From CAWDPQ01 sp049642465 (GTDB lineage: Bacteria > Acidobacteriota > Vicinamibacteria > Vicinamibacterales > 2-12-FULL-66-21): a DNA stretch of 7,184 nucleotides. The notes below the pieces were generated by a model. It worked only from the letters and a program-made list of their open reading frames with translations. It did not search any database and was not told where the DNA came from. This document shows positions 5,971 to 7,184 of this stretch, piece by piece; positions within the stretch are counted from its first letter, which is position 1, and every line of letters begins with the position of its first letter. The DNA lies in contig JBAROV010000129.1 in assembly GCA_049642465.1 (NCBI GenBank), positions 1 to 7,184 of the forward strand. Direction: 5' to 3'. Position numbers and translations under genes: made by a program.

Positions 5971-7183
5971 AGGATGTGCCTGCGCCTTTCGGCAGCGTCA
6001 ACGCAACCAGCGACGTGTTGTCCCCCGCTCCCGTCGCAAACACGAGGTACTGCCGGCCCTTGTGCATGAACGTCATTGGCACGGCGCTCGTGCGCGACGG
6101 GATGCTCACGGCTCCGACCTGCTTTCCTGACGCTTTGTCCACCGCATAGATTCGCGGCGGTGCGTTCGGCGGGCCTCCACTTCTGCCCGTTCCGTAGATC
6201 ACCAGCGATTTGGTGGTGATGACCTGCGCATGACCGCGCGTTGGCGCAGCAGGTGGCAGCTTGACGTCCTTGAATAGCGGATCGGGGGACGTGACCGGCA
6301 GCAGTTCACCTCCGTTGGGAATCCACCACGCCTTGTCGCCCGTATTCAGGTCGTACGCCGTGACACCGCCGAGTGGCTTCGGCTTCAGTATGGAAACGCC
6401 GCCGATCGTAGTCGCCGCCGCCGTGCGGCCGGATCCGCCGCCACGCCCGGACTGAGGTTTGACGTAACCCGGAGGCGGTGGGAGTGCCCCCAGCTGACCG
6501 CAGCTATCGTGCGGCGAACTGTATCGAAATTCCGAGCACGGATCCTTGACAACTTGAATTGTCGTCAGGCCGGTTTGCGAGGCGACATACAACTGGCCCG
6601 TCTCGGGATCCACCGCGGCGCCGCCATCGATGTTCACGCCTCCACTCGCGCCCGGCGCATACCACGAACAGGTAAACCCGCTCGGCGCTGTCCCGTCGCC
6701 AGGCGACGCCGGAATGAAGTACGGTCCCATGCGACAGGCTTTGGCAAGCTTCAGCGCGGCAGCTTTGATCTCGGGCGTGTAGTCGATGAGATCGTCCTCC
6801 ACGAGTCCTTGCTGCGCGTACGGCGCCGGCTTGGTCGGGATCGGTTGAGTAGGCGCCGTCTTTTCTCCAGCGACTTCGGTCTGCAACACCGGTGTTTCGA
6901 CGATCGGCCAGATTGGTTCGCCGGTCACGCGATCGAAGACATACAGCCAACCCTGTTTGGTACTCTGCGCCACGATCTTTCGACGCTGTCCTTTGACCGT
7001 CACATCCAGGAGGTTCGGCGCCATCGGCGTGTCGTAGTCCCATATGTCGTGGTGCACCATCTGGAAATGCCAGCGTCGCCTGCCGGTCCTGACGTCTAGT
7101 GCGACCAGAGTGTTGCCAAACAGATTGTCACCGGGCCGATGACCGCCATATTCGTCCATGAGCGGCATGCCGACGGGAATGTA
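5960..7183 (-). CDS. PQQ-dependent quinoprotein dehydrogenase, C-terminal part (5' partial)
   Basis: An eight-bladed propeller dehydrogenase that oxidises alcohols or sugars with pyrroloquinoline quinone, normally in the periplasm. The frame stays open to the right edge; the Met at 7168 is internal, since YIPVG precedes it in frame and YIPVGMPLMDEYGG is a typical family stretch. Numbered from that Met: GGHRPGDNLF (8-17); propeller motifs VALDVRTGRRRW (22-33), VFDRVTGEPIW (77-87), AVDPETGQ (185-192), AYDLNTGDKAWW (271-282) and AVDKASGK (342-349); and the acidic HHDIWDYD (39-46). Asp44 and Lys71 are 27 residues apart, the same spacing as catalytic Asp466 and Lys493 of E. coli membrane glucose dehydrogenase (compared from memory). 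The closing motif MTFMHKGRQYLVFATG (365-380) is typical. There is no haem-binding CXXCH in the visible part, so no C-terminal cytochrome domain. A Pro/Gly-rich insert lies at 228-265. It is closest to the glucose-dehydrogenase branch; the substrate is unproven, and the N-terminus (signal peptide or membrane anchor) is not in the window. Confidence 0.9.
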   Translation of the reverse strand, partial: YIPVGMPLMDEYGGHRPGDNLFGNTLVALDVRTGRRRWHFQMVHHDIWDYDTPMAPNLLDVTVKGQRRKIVAQSTKQGWLYVFDRVTGEPIWPIVETPVLQTEVAGEKTAPTQPIPTKPAPYAQQGLVEDDLIDYTPEIKAAALKLAKACRMGPYFIPASPGDGTAPSGFTCSWYAPGASGGVNIDGGAAVDPETGQLYVASQTGLTTIQVVKDPCSEFRYSSPHDSCGQLGALPPPPGYVKPQSGRGGGSGRTAAATTIGGVSILKPKPLGGVTAYDLNTGDKAWWIPNGGELLPVTSPDPLFKDVKLPPAAPTRGHAQVITTKSLVIYGTGRSGGPPNAPPRIYAVDKASGKQVGAVSIPSRTSAVPMTFMHKGRQYLVFATGAGDNTSLVALTLPKGAGTSSSR

Positions 7184-7184
7184 G

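Overview
The window is GC-rich bacterial chromosome, packed almost end to end with five protein genes; only two short gaps (1001-1063 and 4680-4762) lie outside them. An ABC permease of the acidobacterial ADOP type, a PQQ-type dehydrogenase and a bactofilin-like membrane protein together suggest an Acidobacteriota-like soil bacterium. This is inferred from gene content alone; no rRNA or marker gene is present.

Layout: (1) 2-1000 (+), the 3' part of a polymer-forming (bactofilin-like) beta-repeat protein fused to a hydrophobic membrane domain; its start lies left of the window. It is followed by a perfect 7-bp hairpin. (2) 1064-2233 (+), a soluble PAS-domain sensor histidine kinase with no response regulator beside it. 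(3) 2223-4679 (-), an MacB/FtsX-type permease of the ADOP family, overlapping the kinase tail to tail by 11 bp. (4) 4763-5959 (+), an FMN-dependent alpha-hydroxy acid dehydrogenase/oxidase (LldD/glycolate oxidase family) with all key active-site residues, divergent from the permease. (5) 5960-7183 (-), the C-terminal part of a PQQ-dependent (quinoprotein) dehydrogenase that runs off the right edge; it abuts gene 4 with no base between the stop codons.

No operon is visible. The two flavin/quinone dehydrogenases both feed electrons from small organic substrates (hydroxy acids, and alcohols or sugars) into respiration and may belong to one metabolic theme, but they are convergent and so separately transcribed. 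The permease is probably an efflux or envelope transporter whose ATPase is encoded elsewhere or is unknown. The kinase's signal and target cannot be read from here.

The most coherent unexplained pattern is at the gene starts. All three visible starts lack a usable Shine-Dalgarno sequence, and each has a -10-like hexamer ending about 7-11 nt before the start codon, which suggests leaderless or nearly leaderless mRNAs. I see no CRISPR array, tRNA, rRNA, insertion sequence or phage gene, and no convincing previously undescribed system.
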